In this document: positions 18,710 to 27,153 of the stretch, one piece after another
Layout: each line of letters opens with the position of its first letter
Numbering within the stretch: position 1 is the stretch's first letter
Assembly (NCBI GenBank): GCA_016194705.1
Contig: JACQAZ010000038.1
Coordinates: 1 to 64,000 of the forward strand
DNA: 64,000 nucleotides
From: Elusimicrobiota bacterium
GTDB lineage: Bacteria > Elusimicrobiota > Elusimicrobia > UBA1565 > UBA9628
Direction: 5' to 3'
The notes under the pieces: generated by a model
The model's database searches: none
Told to the model about the DNA's origin: nothing
What the model saw: the letters and a program-made list of their open reading frames with translations, nothing else
Position numbers and translations under genes: made by a program

Positions 18710-20131
18710 CTACTCCTTCGTCAAAGGCAGCTGCCGCTCTTTGAGGTCGGCGAAGTCCTCGAATTTATTGCCGTACTGGGCGTCGGTGTACAGCTGGTTG
18801 AGGCGATAGGGCCCCATGGTCCGCGCGCGCACGGCCTGGCCGCCCGACTTTCGGAAGATGGAATTGGTGATCTTCGGGCCGTCGTAGGGCTCGCTGCGCG
18901 GCGGGCTCATGATGGCGATCTCGGAGCCGACGTCGCCGCGGCCGTCGGAGTCGTGCCACATCGTGTTCTTCGGCAGGGAACCGCCGTATTCGAAGACGCA
19001 GTTGTCGAACCTGGTGACCTTCGGATCGAACGAGCCCGCGCGCAGGAAAATCGACTGCCAGTCTCCCGGCTGGTGCTTCTCGATCGAACCCGACGTGAAG
19101 GTGATCGGTTTCTCCTTGGTGCCGGCGGCGACGAGGTTGCCCATGTCCGTCTCTCCGTTGCCGGTCTTGCCGCCGACGTAGATGATGTCGTTGATCTGAA
19201 CCGTGACGCCGGGCTCAAGCGTCAGCTTCACCGGCGCGCCCGTGTATGTGTCGCCGGGGATCTGAAGTTCCATCACGCGATACGGGATGCCGAGATCGTG
19301 CCAGACCACGTCCTTGAGCACCATCGGCGTCGTCACCGAGATGACCCGGGCGTACTCGGGCACGCCCGCCTTCGTGGCGAAGGTCGCGCGCGTGAGGGTC
19401 CCCGCCGCCACGGGATCGCAGTCCATGACGGGGTACTGAGTATTTTTGCTCGTGTTCTTCGGGTTGTAGCCGTAGACGGTGACGCTCGAGTCCGGCGCGA
19501 GTCCGGTCTCGTTCCAGATCTTGAGCCCCTTGCTCTGCAGCTTGTAGAAGTTCACGTGCGAGAGCGTGAGCGCCGGATCGTCGCCGGAATGGAGCGTCGA
19601 GATCGCGCCGGCGCCCGCACCGGCTCCCGCCTTGTAGAAGTCGGCGTATTGGATCGTGAAGTCTTTATAATTGGATCCGGCGCCGATGCCGTCCCAGTAG
19701 AGGTCCTCCGCGTCGAACGAGGCGAGCACGACGTGGTCCTTTTCCGTGCCGAGAATTTTGATGCCGCCGCCCGGGTCGACCTGGATGTAGCCGTGCGGCG
19801 CCGAGACGATCCGGATCTGGTCGTCGTTGAAGAGCACCACCGTGCCGGCTTCGATAGTCAGCGTGTGGGCTCCCGTCGAGAAAGGTCCGTACACGAGATA
19901 GACATGATCGGGTTTCCACGTTTCATCGGAATCGAGCACGGCTTTCGCGTTGATGATCTGGCCGTAGGCTTTCTGCGGCTTCCCATGGACCGCCTTGTAG
20001 ACGGCGCGCAACTCGGATTCTCCGGGGGCGGCGGCCTTTGCCGGCGGGGGTGCCGCGGCGAGCGCGCGTCCGCAGAAAAGCGGAACGAACGCAAGGAACG
20101 CATAACGGAACGAATTCGTGCGCGGGCGCAT
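18710..20131 (-). CDS. secreted parallel beta-helix protein
   Basis: ATG at 20131 is preceded by AGGAGG at 6-base spacing, so a longer frame beginning at 20185 is not used. A signal peptide (1-25, ending GRALAAA) leads into about 450 residues of beta-helix repeats. Motifs PITFTS, GDWQSIFLR and CVFEYGG match those of the 3.4-9.9 kb giant (FTSL, GDW, FRYGG), so the two share a fold and probably ancestry. No polysaccharide lyase or hydrolase catalytic residues could be picked out. Probably periplasmic or surface exposed. Confidence 0.75.
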   Translation of the reverse strand: MRPRTNSFRYAFLAFVPLFCGRALAAAPPPAKAAAPGESELRAVYKAVHGKPQKAYGQIINAKAVLDSDETWKPDHVYLVYGPFSTGAHTLTIEAGTVVLFNDDQIRIVSAPHGYIQVDPGGGIKILGTEKDHVVLASFDAEDLYWDGIGAGSNYKDFTIQYADFYKAGAGAGAGAISTLHSGDDPALTLSHVNFYKLQSKGLKIWNETGLAPDSSVTVYGYNPKNTSKNTQYPVMDCDPVAAGTLTRATFATKAGVPEYARVISVTTPMVLKDVVWHDLGIPYRVMELQIPGDTYTGAPVKLTLEPGVTVQINDIIYVGGKTGNGETDMGNLVAAGTKEKPITFTSGSIEKHQPGDWQSIFLRAGSFDPKVTRFDNCVFEYGGSLPKNTMWHDSDGRGDVGSEIAIMSPPRSEPYDGPKITNSIFRKSGGQAVRARTMGPYRLNQLYTDAQYGNKFEDFADLKERQLPLTKE

Positions 20132-20181
20132 GGGGCCTCCTTTCCGTCTGCTCGAGCGATTCGAGTCAAGCATAGCACACT

Positions 20182-20844
20182 TCACAAACCGGTTGAGATG
20201 GGCCGCGGGATTGGCTCACCGAGCGTCACTTCAATCGCATTCGAAATGATCGCCCCTTTCCAGTAATCGTCCGAAGCCAACTCGCGCTTGCAGGCGGCCA
20301 GCAGCTTCGCCGGGCTCTCGCGGCTCGGGGCCGGGGATGGCGGCAGCTTCTTCGGATAGACGAGCGTGCGGTAGGCCACGAGGTATCGGCCCGGTTTGGG
20401 GGGAATCCACTGCGCCGCCGAGCACCCCCAGTCGTCGAACAGGAGCGTGCGCGACTGGCCGCGCAATATCCCATAGGCGTCCCAGGCAGTCGACTGGGCA
20501 TCGTGAACGCACTGGCAATCGTGGATGAGGACGAACGGCGGCCCGCCCCCGAGAGGGCGAAAGACCAGTCCGTGTACCTCGTGCTTGGGCACGAGACGGA
20601 TGCGGGATTGACTTTGGTTGGCGATCGTCACCTCAAGCGCGCCGTCGAGCGCGACCTTCCCCTGGGGGACGTTTGGGCCGCTCGGGTAGCGCACGAGGCG
20701 CAGCTTGCGCTTCTCGATTAGAGAGACGCTGATCCCGCTCGTCTGCGGCGCTGGATCGACCGGGGGGCGACGGGCTCGTGCGATCGCGGCTGGCAGGAAC
20801 AGGACGAGGAGGGCAGCAGAGAATACGGTTCGTCGATTAATCAT
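20182..20844 (-). CDS. exported protein of unknown function
   Basis: ATG at 20844 follows GAGGG closely; GTG at 20847 is the alternative. A signal peptide of about 24 residues (RRTVFSAALLVLFLPAAIARA) precedes a domain of about 195 residues with HDCQCVHD and a later single Cys (WGC), suggesting disulfides or metal binding. A beta-rich pattern (LEVTIANQSQSRIRL, GRYLVAYRT) resembles an Ig-like fold, but I recognise no family. Same operon as its neighbours, with gaps of 24 and 50 bases. Confidence 0.65.
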   Translation of the reverse strand: MINRRTVFSAALLVLFLPAAIARARRPPVDPAPQTSGISVSLIEKRKLRLVRYPSGPNVPQGKVALDGALEVTIANQSQSRIRLVPKHEVHGLVFRPLGGGPPFVLIHDCQCVHDAQSTAWDAYGILRGQSRTLLFDDWGCSAAQWIPPKPGRYLVAYRTLVYPKKLPPSPAPSRESPAKLLAACKRELASDDYWKGAIISNAIEVTLGEPIPRPISTGL

Positions 20845-20868
20845 CACCCTCGCGCTATGCGCGCTCTT

Positions 20869-21453
20869 TCAGCGCACGACCTGCTCGGTTCCGTGCTCCT
20901 GCCAGTACTTGTCGATGACGGGCTTGAGCTCTTCCTGAATCTGCGCGAGCGGTTTGGATTTGTTCTTCGCCCACCAAGTCTGCCAGTTCTCCACGCGGAA
21001 CATCCATTGGTCCGCGCCCGCGCTGATGGGCTTGCGGCGCGACTCGTAGGGTGAATAGTAGCTCAGCGGCGTGATGACCAGCAGAAGGACACGCTCGCAC
21101 TCCGCGCCGAGCGTGACGCCCTCGTCCTTGACGATAGGTTCGGGCGCGGGGCCCTTCGCGCTGAGATTGGCCGGGGCGTTGGTCAGCTCGCCTTCGTTTA
21201 CGATGCGCTTTCTTGTTCGGGCCGTCTTTTGGTCCTTGAGATGGGCGATCAGGGGCCCGATGGCGTCCTTTCCCAGGGCCTTGAGTCGAGCATCGACATC
21301 GTAGCGCTGATCTTGAGACAGGTCGGTCCGCGCCAATTCTTTGATCAACTGTTCTGCGTTCATTTTCTTCTCCGATGCGCGCGACGTTGGGCATGCCGAC
21401 AAGACTGCTACGGCCAGCGCCGCGATCGCGATCGCGATGTTTCGTTTCACCAT
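20869..21453 (-). CDS. putative lipoprotein with a HEAT-like segment
   Basis: 194 residues. The N-terminus ends in LSAC, a lipobox with Cys at residue 21. Residues about 32-80 look like a single HEAT-like helical pair (RYDVDARLKALGKDAIGPLIAHLKD). The C-terminal part has VENWQTWWAKNKSK, a pattern common in planctomycete- or acidobacterial-type secreted HEAT proteins. No enzymatic motif. First gene of the minus-strand operon; its ATG lies 6 bases after TATAAT. Confidence 0.65.
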   Translation of the reverse strand: MVKRNIAIAIAALAVAVLSACPTSRASEKKMNAEQLIKELARTDLSQDQRYDVDARLKALGKDAIGPLIAHLKDQKTARTRKRIVNEGELTNAPANLSAKGPAPEPIVKDEGVTLGAECERVLLLVITPLSYYSPYESRRKPISAGADQWMFRVENWQTWWAKNKSKPLAQIQEELKPVIDKYWQEHGTEQVVR

Positions 21454-21459
21454 TTTTCT

Positions 21460-21465
21460 ATTATA
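21460..21465 (-). promoter_or_regulatory. -10 box, leaderless type
   Basis: Perfect TATAAT followed by six bases (AGAAAA) and the ATG at 21453. No convincing -35. Confidence 0.6.
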
Positions 21466-21516
21466 GCTTCCCCGGCGCCAGCTTGACGAGCGAGACGATC
21501 CGAACGAAGCAGTGCG

Positions 21517-22035
21517 CTAATTCCTGATCTTCAACGCTTTGACGTATTGATCGAGGTTCGGACTGTCGATGAGAATGTAGACGGGGTATAGGTTTGAATA
21601 ATCAGGCGGGATATTGGAGGCGATTTTGAGCATTCTCTTGTTGGCTTCCGTCACGAACTGCATCTGACTCGGCCCGGCGACGAAACTCATGTACCCGTCC
21701 TTGAAACGTTCGCCAAATCCCATGGGAATCGATTCCGGGTCGTGGTAGATCGCGAATTGAATGCGCGCGACCGTGGACGACCCTGGGGCCGACTGCGCGA
21801 TCAGGAGTCTGTGATTGGTGATCCGGACCACGGCCTTCCGATAGTAAAGAGTGTTCACCGCGCCATGCTTGATGGGAAGATCGGCGAACCTCCCATCATG
21901 GTCCTCAAAAAGGACGGATTCGCCCGGCAGCATCGCGGCCTTGTCCAATGTCGCATTCTTGTACTTCACGGCGAGAAAAATCATCGCGATGACAAAAAAC
22001 ACTACGGCGCCCGCGGCGATCGTATTGAAGGTCAT
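21517..22035 (-). CDS. membrane-anchored protein of unknown function
   Basis: ATG at 22035 has GGAG five bases upstream; in-frame ATG 22068 and GTG 22071 are alternatives close to an AATATT box. An N-terminal membrane helix (about 4-23) is followed by about 145 residues with LPGESVLFEDHDGRF and VVRITNHRLLI. The latter resembles the beginning of a bacterial PH/GRAM-like domain, in which a short strand precedes TNxRLL. Identification beyond that is not possible. Divergent from a lipoprotein gene. Confidence 0.6.
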   Translation of the reverse strand: MTFNTIAAGAVVFFVIAMIFLAVKYKNATLDKAAMLPGESVLFEDHDGRFADLPIKHGAVNTLYYRKAVVRITNHRLLIAQSAPGSSTVARIQFAIYHDPESIPMGFGERFKDGYMSFVAGPSQMQFVTEANKRMLKIASNIPPDYSNLYPVYILIDSPNLDQYVKALKIRN

Positions 22036-22080
22036 ACCCTCTCCATGCTGCGAAATTCTTTTGGCCATCACTCAATATTC

Positions 22081-22092
22081 GGTAAGATTACC
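22081..22092. promoter_or_regulatory. palindrome in divergent promoter region
   Basis: GGTAA-GA-TTACC lies between two divergent genes and overlaps the TAAGAT (22083-22088) that precedes the plus-strand ATG at 22096 by seven bases. It could be an operator; with only one copy this is weak. Confidence 0.35.
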
Positions 22093-22095
22093 ATA

Positions 22096-22467
22096 ATGCG
22101 ATCGGTATTCTTTATCGCCGCCGCGCTATCGGCCGGTTGCAGTACCGGTTCGACCTCGAATCGCCAGGACTCCACCATGCAAAAGCCAGTCATCATTGAG
22201 GACCGCAAAATACTCGATCAATTCGTGGGAGTCCTGGTGACTCTGCGCGGTCCGTTGATCGAATCGAAGATCCCCACGATCCTCGGCGTCGACGTCGACG
22301 GGGACCAGATTCAGAAGCTGGGCGGCGCAACGGCGACGGCCACCGGCATTCTTCGGCGCGAGACCGTCACCCAGGAACAGCTCGATCACGACACCGCGGC
22401 AAATGGCCAGATCCCCAATAGGGGGGCCGGAGTCTTTTATTCTCTGGCGCCCGCAAGCAGGAAGTGA
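22096..22467 (+). CDS. small lipoprotein
   Basis: 123 residues. A short signal peptide ends in LSAGC, with the lipidated Cys at residue 15. The rest (VGVLVTLRG, PTILGVDVDGD, ATATGILRRE) looks like a small OB-like beta-barrel, but I do not recognise a family. The start is supported by the lipobox spacing; a long upstream extension of the frame would run through the divergent promoter and is rejected. Followed after 45 bases by an ECF sigma gene with its own promoter. Confidence 0.7.
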   Translation: MRSVFFIAAALSAGCSTGSTSNRQDSTMQKPVIIEDRKILDQFVGVLVTLRGPLIESKIPTILGVDVDGDQIQKLGGATATATGILRRETVTQEQLDHDTAANGQIPNRGAGVFYSLAPASRK

Positions 22468-22476
22468 AGACGCCAG

Positions 22477-22506
22477 TGAACCTTTTCGCTCGTCGCAGCG
22501 ACTAAC
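22477..22506 (+). promoter_or_regulatory. putative ECF-sigma-type promoter
   Basis: TGAACCTTTT (-35-like) and GACTAA (-10-like) with exactly 20 bases between AAC and CTA, the same arrangement as before the other ECF sigma gene at 46584. Upstream of the sigma/TPR fusion gene, so autoregulation is plausible. Confidence 0.5.
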
Positions 22507-22512
22507 GGGCAA

Positions 22513-23652
22513 ATGGCCAACAATAACGAACAGCTCGTCAGAAAATCCAGCTCAAACCCCGACGAGGCATTCAAAGACCTCATCGAGCAGCACCGCGAAC
22601 GGGTCTACCGCTTTGTTCTCTCGCAGGGAGTTCCCGAGAGCGAAGCCGACGATGCCGCGCAAGAGGTGTTCCTGCAGGTGGTCCGGAGCCTCAGAAGCTT
22701 CCGCGGCGAGTCCTCGTTCACGACGTGGCTTTACGCGATCGCGCGCAACGTCGCTGCGGGACATCGCCGGAAGCGGGCTCAGGCGTTGGCGCGCCAGGCG
22801 CCGCTGGATGGAAATCCGGAATGTCTCGAGATTCCAGACGGCCGCCGAGCGCATGACGAGGTTCTCGAAACCCAGGAGAGGGATAAGATTGTCCGAGACG
22901 CGATCAACAGCCTTGGTCCGATGCATCGCGACGTCCTGCTCAAGCAGAGCGAGGGATATTCTTACCGGCAGATGGCCGACTGGCTGGGCATCCCGGCGGG
23001 CACGGTGCGCTCCCGGCTGCATCACGCCAAACGCGCCGCCGCGGCGATCCTCGCGCTCGCTTTGGCCGCGGCGTGCGGGCGCAAGGCGATCGACTATATC
23101 GGGAAAGCGATGCAGCTCAACCGCTGGGGCAAATGGCAGGAGGCGGCCCAAATCGCCGGTGCGGCCGCCGAGGATCGCGCTCTCTCCCCCGACGATCGCT
23201 GCGCCCTGCTGGTCGACTCCGCCTACGCTAACGCGCGGCTGGGCCGCGATCAAGAGGCTTGGGCCGCGGGCCGGCGCTTCAGCCGTGATTGCGGCGCCAT
23301 TCCCAAGGATAGCTGGATGCGCGGCGAGCTCCGCAAACTGGAGGCGGAATACACGCTCGGCTCGCCGGAATGGCTGCTGAAGCGCGCTATGACGCTCAAC
23401 CAGACGGGGGATTGGCCGTTGGCGGCTTTGGCCGCCGACGCCGTCCTGGGCGCGCCCGATATCGCGGCGCACCAGCGTTGCGAAGCGCTCTTCGACAAGA
23501 GCTACGCCGCGACGCGCTTCGGCCACAAATCCGAGGGACTTGACGCCGTCAGGCGCTTCGACGGAGAATGCGGGAGCATCCCCAAGGGCGACTGGACGAG
23601 GCGAGAGATCGCCAAGCTCAAGTCCGAGCTGAATCCGCGGCCTAAGCGCTAG
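22513..23652 (+). CDS. ECF sigma factor fused to a lipobox-like segment and duplicated TPR-like domain
   Basis: 379 residues. Residues 14-85 are sigma region 2 (FKDLIEQHRERVYRF, DDAAQEVFLQVVRSL, TWLYAIARN) and 118-174 sigma region 4 (LGPMHRDVLLKQSEGYSY, IPAGTVRSRLHHAKR). Immediately after comes AAAAILALALAAAC, a hydrophobic run ending in a lipobox-like LAAAC with Cys188. Then two tandem helical repeats follow (about 199-280 and 287-370, sharing the blocks AAGRRF/AVRRF, RDCGAIPKDSW/GECGSIPKGDW and KLEAEY/KLKSEL). It reads as a sigma factor and a TPR lipoprotein fused in one frame. The sequence shows no frameshift. It may be a membrane-tethered sigma factor, or two genes joined by loss of a stop. 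Confidence 0.85.
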   Translation: MANNNEQLVRKSSSNPDEAFKDLIEQHRERVYRFVLSQGVPESEADDAAQEVFLQVVRSLRSFRGESSFTTWLYAIARNVAAGHRRKRAQALARQAPLDGNPECLEIPDGRRAHDEVLETQERDKIVRDAINSLGPMHRDVLLKQSEGYSYRQMADWLGIPAGTVRSRLHHAKRAAAAILALALAAACGRKAIDYIGKAMQLNRWGKWQEAAQIAGAAAEDRALSPDDRCALLVDSAYANARLGRDQEAWAAGRRFSRDCGAIPKDSWMRGELRKLEAEYTLGSPEWLLKRAMTLNQTGDWPLAALAADAVLGAPDIAAHQRCEALFDKSYAATRFGHKSEGLDAVRRFDGECGSIPKGDWTRREIAKLKSELNPRPKR

Positions 23653-23667
23653 CGGGCGCGGCGTTCT

Positions 23668-25098
23668 TTACCGCGGCAGGACGTCGGGCAGATTGGCGGC
23701 GGCCCAGGCGAGCGTCGACATCACCGCCGAGTTCTCTTGGAGTTCGCGCGGGACGACCTTGTCCAGAGTGTCCGCGGCGGTGTGGTGGTAGTGAAAGTAG
23801 GCGCGCCGATCATTCAACGGCATGGCTCCGGGCACGCCGAGCTCTTGAAGCGGGGTGATGTCCACTTCAACGGGCTCTTCGCTGTGCTTGGCGATGCCCG
23901 CTCCGATGGGCGCCAGCAGCTCCGAGAGCGGCTTGAGCATGGCCAGGGCCTCGGGCTTCATGTGGGCCATGAAGCCCAGCGCGTGGCCGGCGCCGTTGTC
24001 GCTCTCTATCGCCAGGATCTGGTTCATCAAGCCGTCATTGTGGTCGCGCGCATAAGTCTCTCCGCCGCGATTTCCGTTTTCCTCGTTCATCCACGCCACC
24101 AGCCGGACGGTGCGTTTGGGCTTGAGGCCGAGGCGCTTGATGAGCTGCAGCGTCTGCATGGCCATGGCGACCCCGGCGCCGTCGTCGATCGAGCCGGTGC
24201 CGAGATCCCAGGAATCGAGGTGGCCGCTGACCAGGACGATCTGCTCGGGGTGTTCGGTCCCCCTGAGGTCGGCGACGACGTTGGCGCTCGCGACGTCCGG
24301 CAGCGTTTGGGGCGTGAGAACCAAGCGCATCTTCACCGGCCCCTGGGACGCGAGGTCCGAGATCATTTCGGCGTCCTCGGCGGCGACGGCGCCGGCGGGA
24401 ATGCGCGCCGTCTCGGAAGAATAGTTGACGGCTCCGGTGTGGGGAAGGCGGAAGTCGGCGCTGCCCACGGAGCGCACCAAGGAGGCCGCCGCCCCCAGCC
24501 GGGCCGCCGCGCTCGCGCCGGCGGCGCGATAGAAGACGGCTTGGTGATAGGCGTCGCCGGAATATCCGGCTTCGGCCATGGATTTGTCGAATTTCACGTC
24601 GAACAGGACGATCTTGCCTTGAATCTTGCCTTTGCCGAGCTTTCGAAGCTCGTCCATCGAACACACGACCGCCACCTCGGCCGTCAGCCCGTCCGCCTGC
24701 GTCGCTGCGCTGCCGCCCAAGGCGGTGACCAGGATTTTTTGCGTCGAGCCCGCCGCTTGGCCGGCGTATTCGACCAGCTCGGCGGTCTCCGCGCCGCGCA
24801 CCCAATGCGGGACCATGAGTCTTTCGAGTGAGACCTCCGCGCCCAGCGCGCGCATCTCGGCGGCGACGTATTCGACGGCTTTGGCGGCCTGCGGGCTGCC
24901 GCTCAGGCGCGGGCCGATGTTGTGCGACAGGTGGGCCAGTCGCCGATAGCCGTAGTCGCTGGCGAGCGCCGCCTCGCGCAAGCGCGTGAGCTCTTCGGTC
25001 AGCGGCGGGGAATACCGCACGGTTTTGTCGGCCGCGGGCTGCGCGGAAGCCCGCAGGGAGAGAAACAGCAGCGGAAGCAAAGCCGTGGTCTTCTTCAA
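23668..25098 (-). CDS. M28-family zinc metallopeptidase (carboxypeptidase Q-like)
   Basis: 476 residues; the only start that keeps the signal peptide (LLPLLFLSLRASA) is TTG at 25098. An inserted PA domain spans about 115-255. Two-zinc M28 ligands are visible: His in SGHLDSWD (about 293), Asp in SIDDGAG (about 305), Glu-Glu in NEENG (about 338), Asp in IESD (about 364) and His in FHYHHTAAD (about 437). Acts outside the cytoplasm on peptides, probably as an amino- or dipeptidase. Last gene of a run with a FAD enzyme and two methyltransferases, 28 bases after the preceding stop; the functional link is unclear. Confidence 0.9.
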   Translation of the reverse strand: MKKTTALLPLLFLSLRASAQPAADKTVRYSPPLTEELTRLREAALASDYGYRRLAHLSHNIGPRLSGSPQAAKAVEYVAAEMRALGAEVSLERLMVPHWVRGAETAELVEYAGQAAGSTQKILVTALGGSAATQADGLTAEVAVVCSMDELRKLGKGKIQGKIVLFDVKFDKSMAEAGYSGDAYHQAVFYRAAGASAAARLGAAASLVRSVGSADFRLPHTGAVNYSSETARIPAGAVAAEDAEMISDLASQGPVKMRLVLTPQTLPDVASANVVADLRGTEHPEQIVLVSGHLDSWDLGTGSIDDGAGVAMAMQTLQLIKRLGLKPKRTVRLVAWMNEENGNRGGETYARDHNDGLMNQILAIESDNGAGHALGFMAHMKPEALAMLKPLSELLAPIGAGIAKHSEEPVEVDITPLQELGVPGAMPLNDRRAYFHYHHTAADTLDKVVPRELQENSAVMSTLAWAAANLPDVLPR

Positions 25099-25126
25099 TT
25101 GGACCTGGAAGATATCAATAGCGAGT

Positions 25127-26473
25127 CTAAGCCGTTTCCAAAGCGGGGCGGCTTCTCTTTCCGAGCGTCGCGACGTAGTCTTTGCCGAAGCGCAGCTGCT
25201 CGTGGAGGTGGCTGTAATGGAAGGCGCCGGCGCGGCCCATCGTGTCGAGGTTCGAGATCGAGGAGAGCGCCGCGCGGATCGTCCGCATCTCGCGCTCGTA
25301 GCCCACCGCGTAGACCGGATAGGCGTTGGGCAATAGGACGTGGCGCCATTCCCGGACGCGCTCCGAGCGCAGAAGCCCGATCTGGGAGAGCTCGTCGACG
25401 ACCCGCGCGGCCAGGGCCGCGGCGGGCAGGCGGTCGAGCGCGTCGCCGGAGAAGCAGGGGACCTCCGCCACCAGCGCCGTCTCGCCGGCGGGGGCGGCGT
25501 CGCTCGAGCGGTTCTTCGGCTCGGAGACGCGCGAGACGCAGTAGCGCGTCTCGGGGATGTAGATCGAGGCGTTGGGAGAGACGCGCTCCTGATCGAGCCG
25601 CAGGAAGACCAGCCGGATCTGGCGGAAGCAGAGCCGTTCGGCGGCCTCGCGCGCCGCCGCCGGCAGGGCGTCGCCGAGGAGCTTGACGAGAAAAGTGACC
25701 GGCAAAGTGGAGACGACCCGGCCGGGAGTCTCTTCGCGGGTTCCGTCGCGGAAATAAAGCTTCCTGACTTTCCCGCCTTCGACCTCGATGCCGGAGATCT
25801 CCCGGCCCGTCCGAAGGGAGTCCTTGGACAGGCAGGCGGACAGGCGCTCGATGATCTGGCCGTAACCGAGCCTCGGGTAGAGGAATCTGCCGTCGATGTG
25901 CGCCGTCTTGCGGCCGGGGGAGACGAGCTCCATGAAGAGGGAGCGCAAAGTCATGCCGTGCAGGCGCCGCGTCGCCACGTCCGGAGAGAGCTGGCCGGCG
26001 GGAAGGCCCCAAAGCTTCTGGGAATAATTGACCAAAAGCTCGCGGGCCAGCGTGGGGCCGAAGCGATTGTCGGCGAAATCCTGGAAATTGGCGGCGGCGC
26101 GGGGCCGACTCTGGGTCTTCAGAAGCTCAAGACCGATGCGCGCGGCGCCGAAGGCTCCGTAGGAGAGCGCGGCGTTCAAGGGCGTCGGCGGGAAGTCGAC
26201 GAAGCGTCCGCGCGTCCAAACCTGGCTCGGCGCGCAGACGGGGCGCAGATCGGCGCCCAACAGCGAACGAACGTCGTCGGTCACCTCGGGATCGCGGTCG
26301 TGGAAACGGTGCGCGCCCGCGTCCCAGCGGTGCTCGCCATGCCGGAAAGTCCGGCACATCCCGCCGAGCTCCTGAGATTTCTCGTAGAGAACGAAGGGCA
26401 GTCCGCTGCGATGGGCGTAGTACGCAAGCCCGACACCCGCCGGGCCTCCTCCGAGTATGGTCAGCTCGCTCAT
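25127..26473 (-). CDS. FAD-dependent amine-oxidase/protoporphyrinogen-oxidase-like protein
   Basis: 448 residues. The N-terminal dinucleotide fold LGGGPAGVGLAYYA and the following YEKSQELGGMCRT with HRWDAGAHRFH are typical of the NAD(P)-binding Rossmann/amine oxidase family that includes UDP-galactopyranose mutase-like proteins. STLPVTFLVKLL in the middle matches the second FAD-contacting strand, and the C-terminus has the expected GRAGAFHYSHLHEQLRFGK. Its ATG overlaps the upstream methyltransferase stop (ATGA). Members next to methyltransferases often act in sugar or lipid modification; the substrate is unknown. Confidence 0.85.
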   Translation of the reverse strand: MSELTILGGGPAGVGLAYYAHRSGLPFVLYEKSQELGGMCRTFRHGEHRWDAGAHRFHDRDPEVTDDVRSLLGADLRPVCAPSQVWTRGRFVDFPPTPLNAALSYGAFGAARIGLELLKTQSRPRAAANFQDFADNRFGPTLARELLVNYSQKLWGLPAGQLSPDVATRRLHGMTLRSLFMELVSPGRKTAHIDGRFLYPRLGYGQIIERLSACLSKDSLRTGREISGIEVEGGKVRKLYFRDGTREETPGRVVSTLPVTFLVKLLGDALPAAAREAAERLCFRQIRLVFLRLDQERVSPNASIYIPETRYCVSRVSEPKNRSSDAAPAGETALVAEVPCFSGDALDRLPAAALAARVVDELSQIGLLRSERVREWRHVLLPNAYPVYAVGYEREMRTIRAALSSISNLDTMGRAGAFHYSHLHEQLRFGKDYVATLGKRSRPALETA

Positions 26474-27153
26474 ATGCGCGCGCCTGCGGCCAGAGGCAAG
26501 GTCGAGACGAAGACCGCATAGCGCAGTCCTGGATCGCGATAGACGTAGAGCGGACGCGAGCTGCGCGGCAGCAGGGCGCGGAGCTCCGAGAGCCGCATGT
26601 AGCGCGGCCGCACGGCCGCGGGCCTCAAGGCCGAGTCGAGCGCGCGCCCGGCCCGGTGGACGAGCTGCTTGAGCCCGCCGCGGCGCTCTGAGAAGGTGTG
26701 TAGGAAATCAGCCGCCGCGTGCCTGCGGAAGAACGCCGAGAGCTCATCGTCCGCGAGCCAATCGAGCACGCCCAAGGAAACCACGAGATCGCAGTTCTGG
26801 GGCAGGTCCTGGGCCTCGCGGACCTCGAACGCGGCCCGAACCTCGCCCGAGAGGGCGCGCCGAGCTGACTCGACGGCGACGCGGGAGTGGTCGAGCCCAA
26901 GGTAGCTGCGCGCGCCGGCGGCCAAGAAGCGCGGGACCAGCCGTCCGGTCCCGCAACCGGCCTCGACGACGTCGCGGCCCGCAAGATGCGGGCGCAGCAG
27001 CTCGACGGCCAGGCGCTGGCGCAGCCGCGTGGGCCCCGAGCGCCAGCCCGCCAGCCATTCGACCGGAGGCAGAGACGGGCGAAAGCTCCCGTCGTAGCGC
27101 GAGGCTTCCCAGTCGAGTATGCGCGCGTCCCAGTACTCAGCGCGATTTTTCAA
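26470..27153 (-). CDS. class I SAM-dependent methyltransferase
   Basis: 227 residues. Motif I is VVEAGCGTGRLVPRF (about 62-76), followed by YLGLDHSRVAVESARR with the acidic ribose-binding Asp, then DLVVSLGVLDWL as motif IV. The C-terminal part lacks a recognised substrate domain. Overlaps the upstream methyltransferase by 17 bases and the downstream FAD gene by 4, so the three are translated as a unit. Confidence 0.85.
   Translation of the reverse strand: MKNRAEYWDARILDWEASRYDGSFRPSLPPVEWLAGWRSGPTRLRQRLAVELLRPHLAGRDVVEAGCGTGRLVPRFLAAGARSYLGLDHSRVAVESARRALSGEVRAAFEVREAQDLPQNCDLVVSLGVLDWLADDELSAFFRRHAAADFLHTFSERRGGLKQLVHRAGRALDSALRPAAVRPRYMRLSELRALLPRSSRPLYVYRDPGLRYAVFVSTLPLAAGARI

Noticed and set aside
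22105..23652. Frameshift between sigma and TPR parts
   Set aside because: The frame is continuous with normal codon use across the junction; no slippery run is visible. It remains possible that a stop codon was lost.
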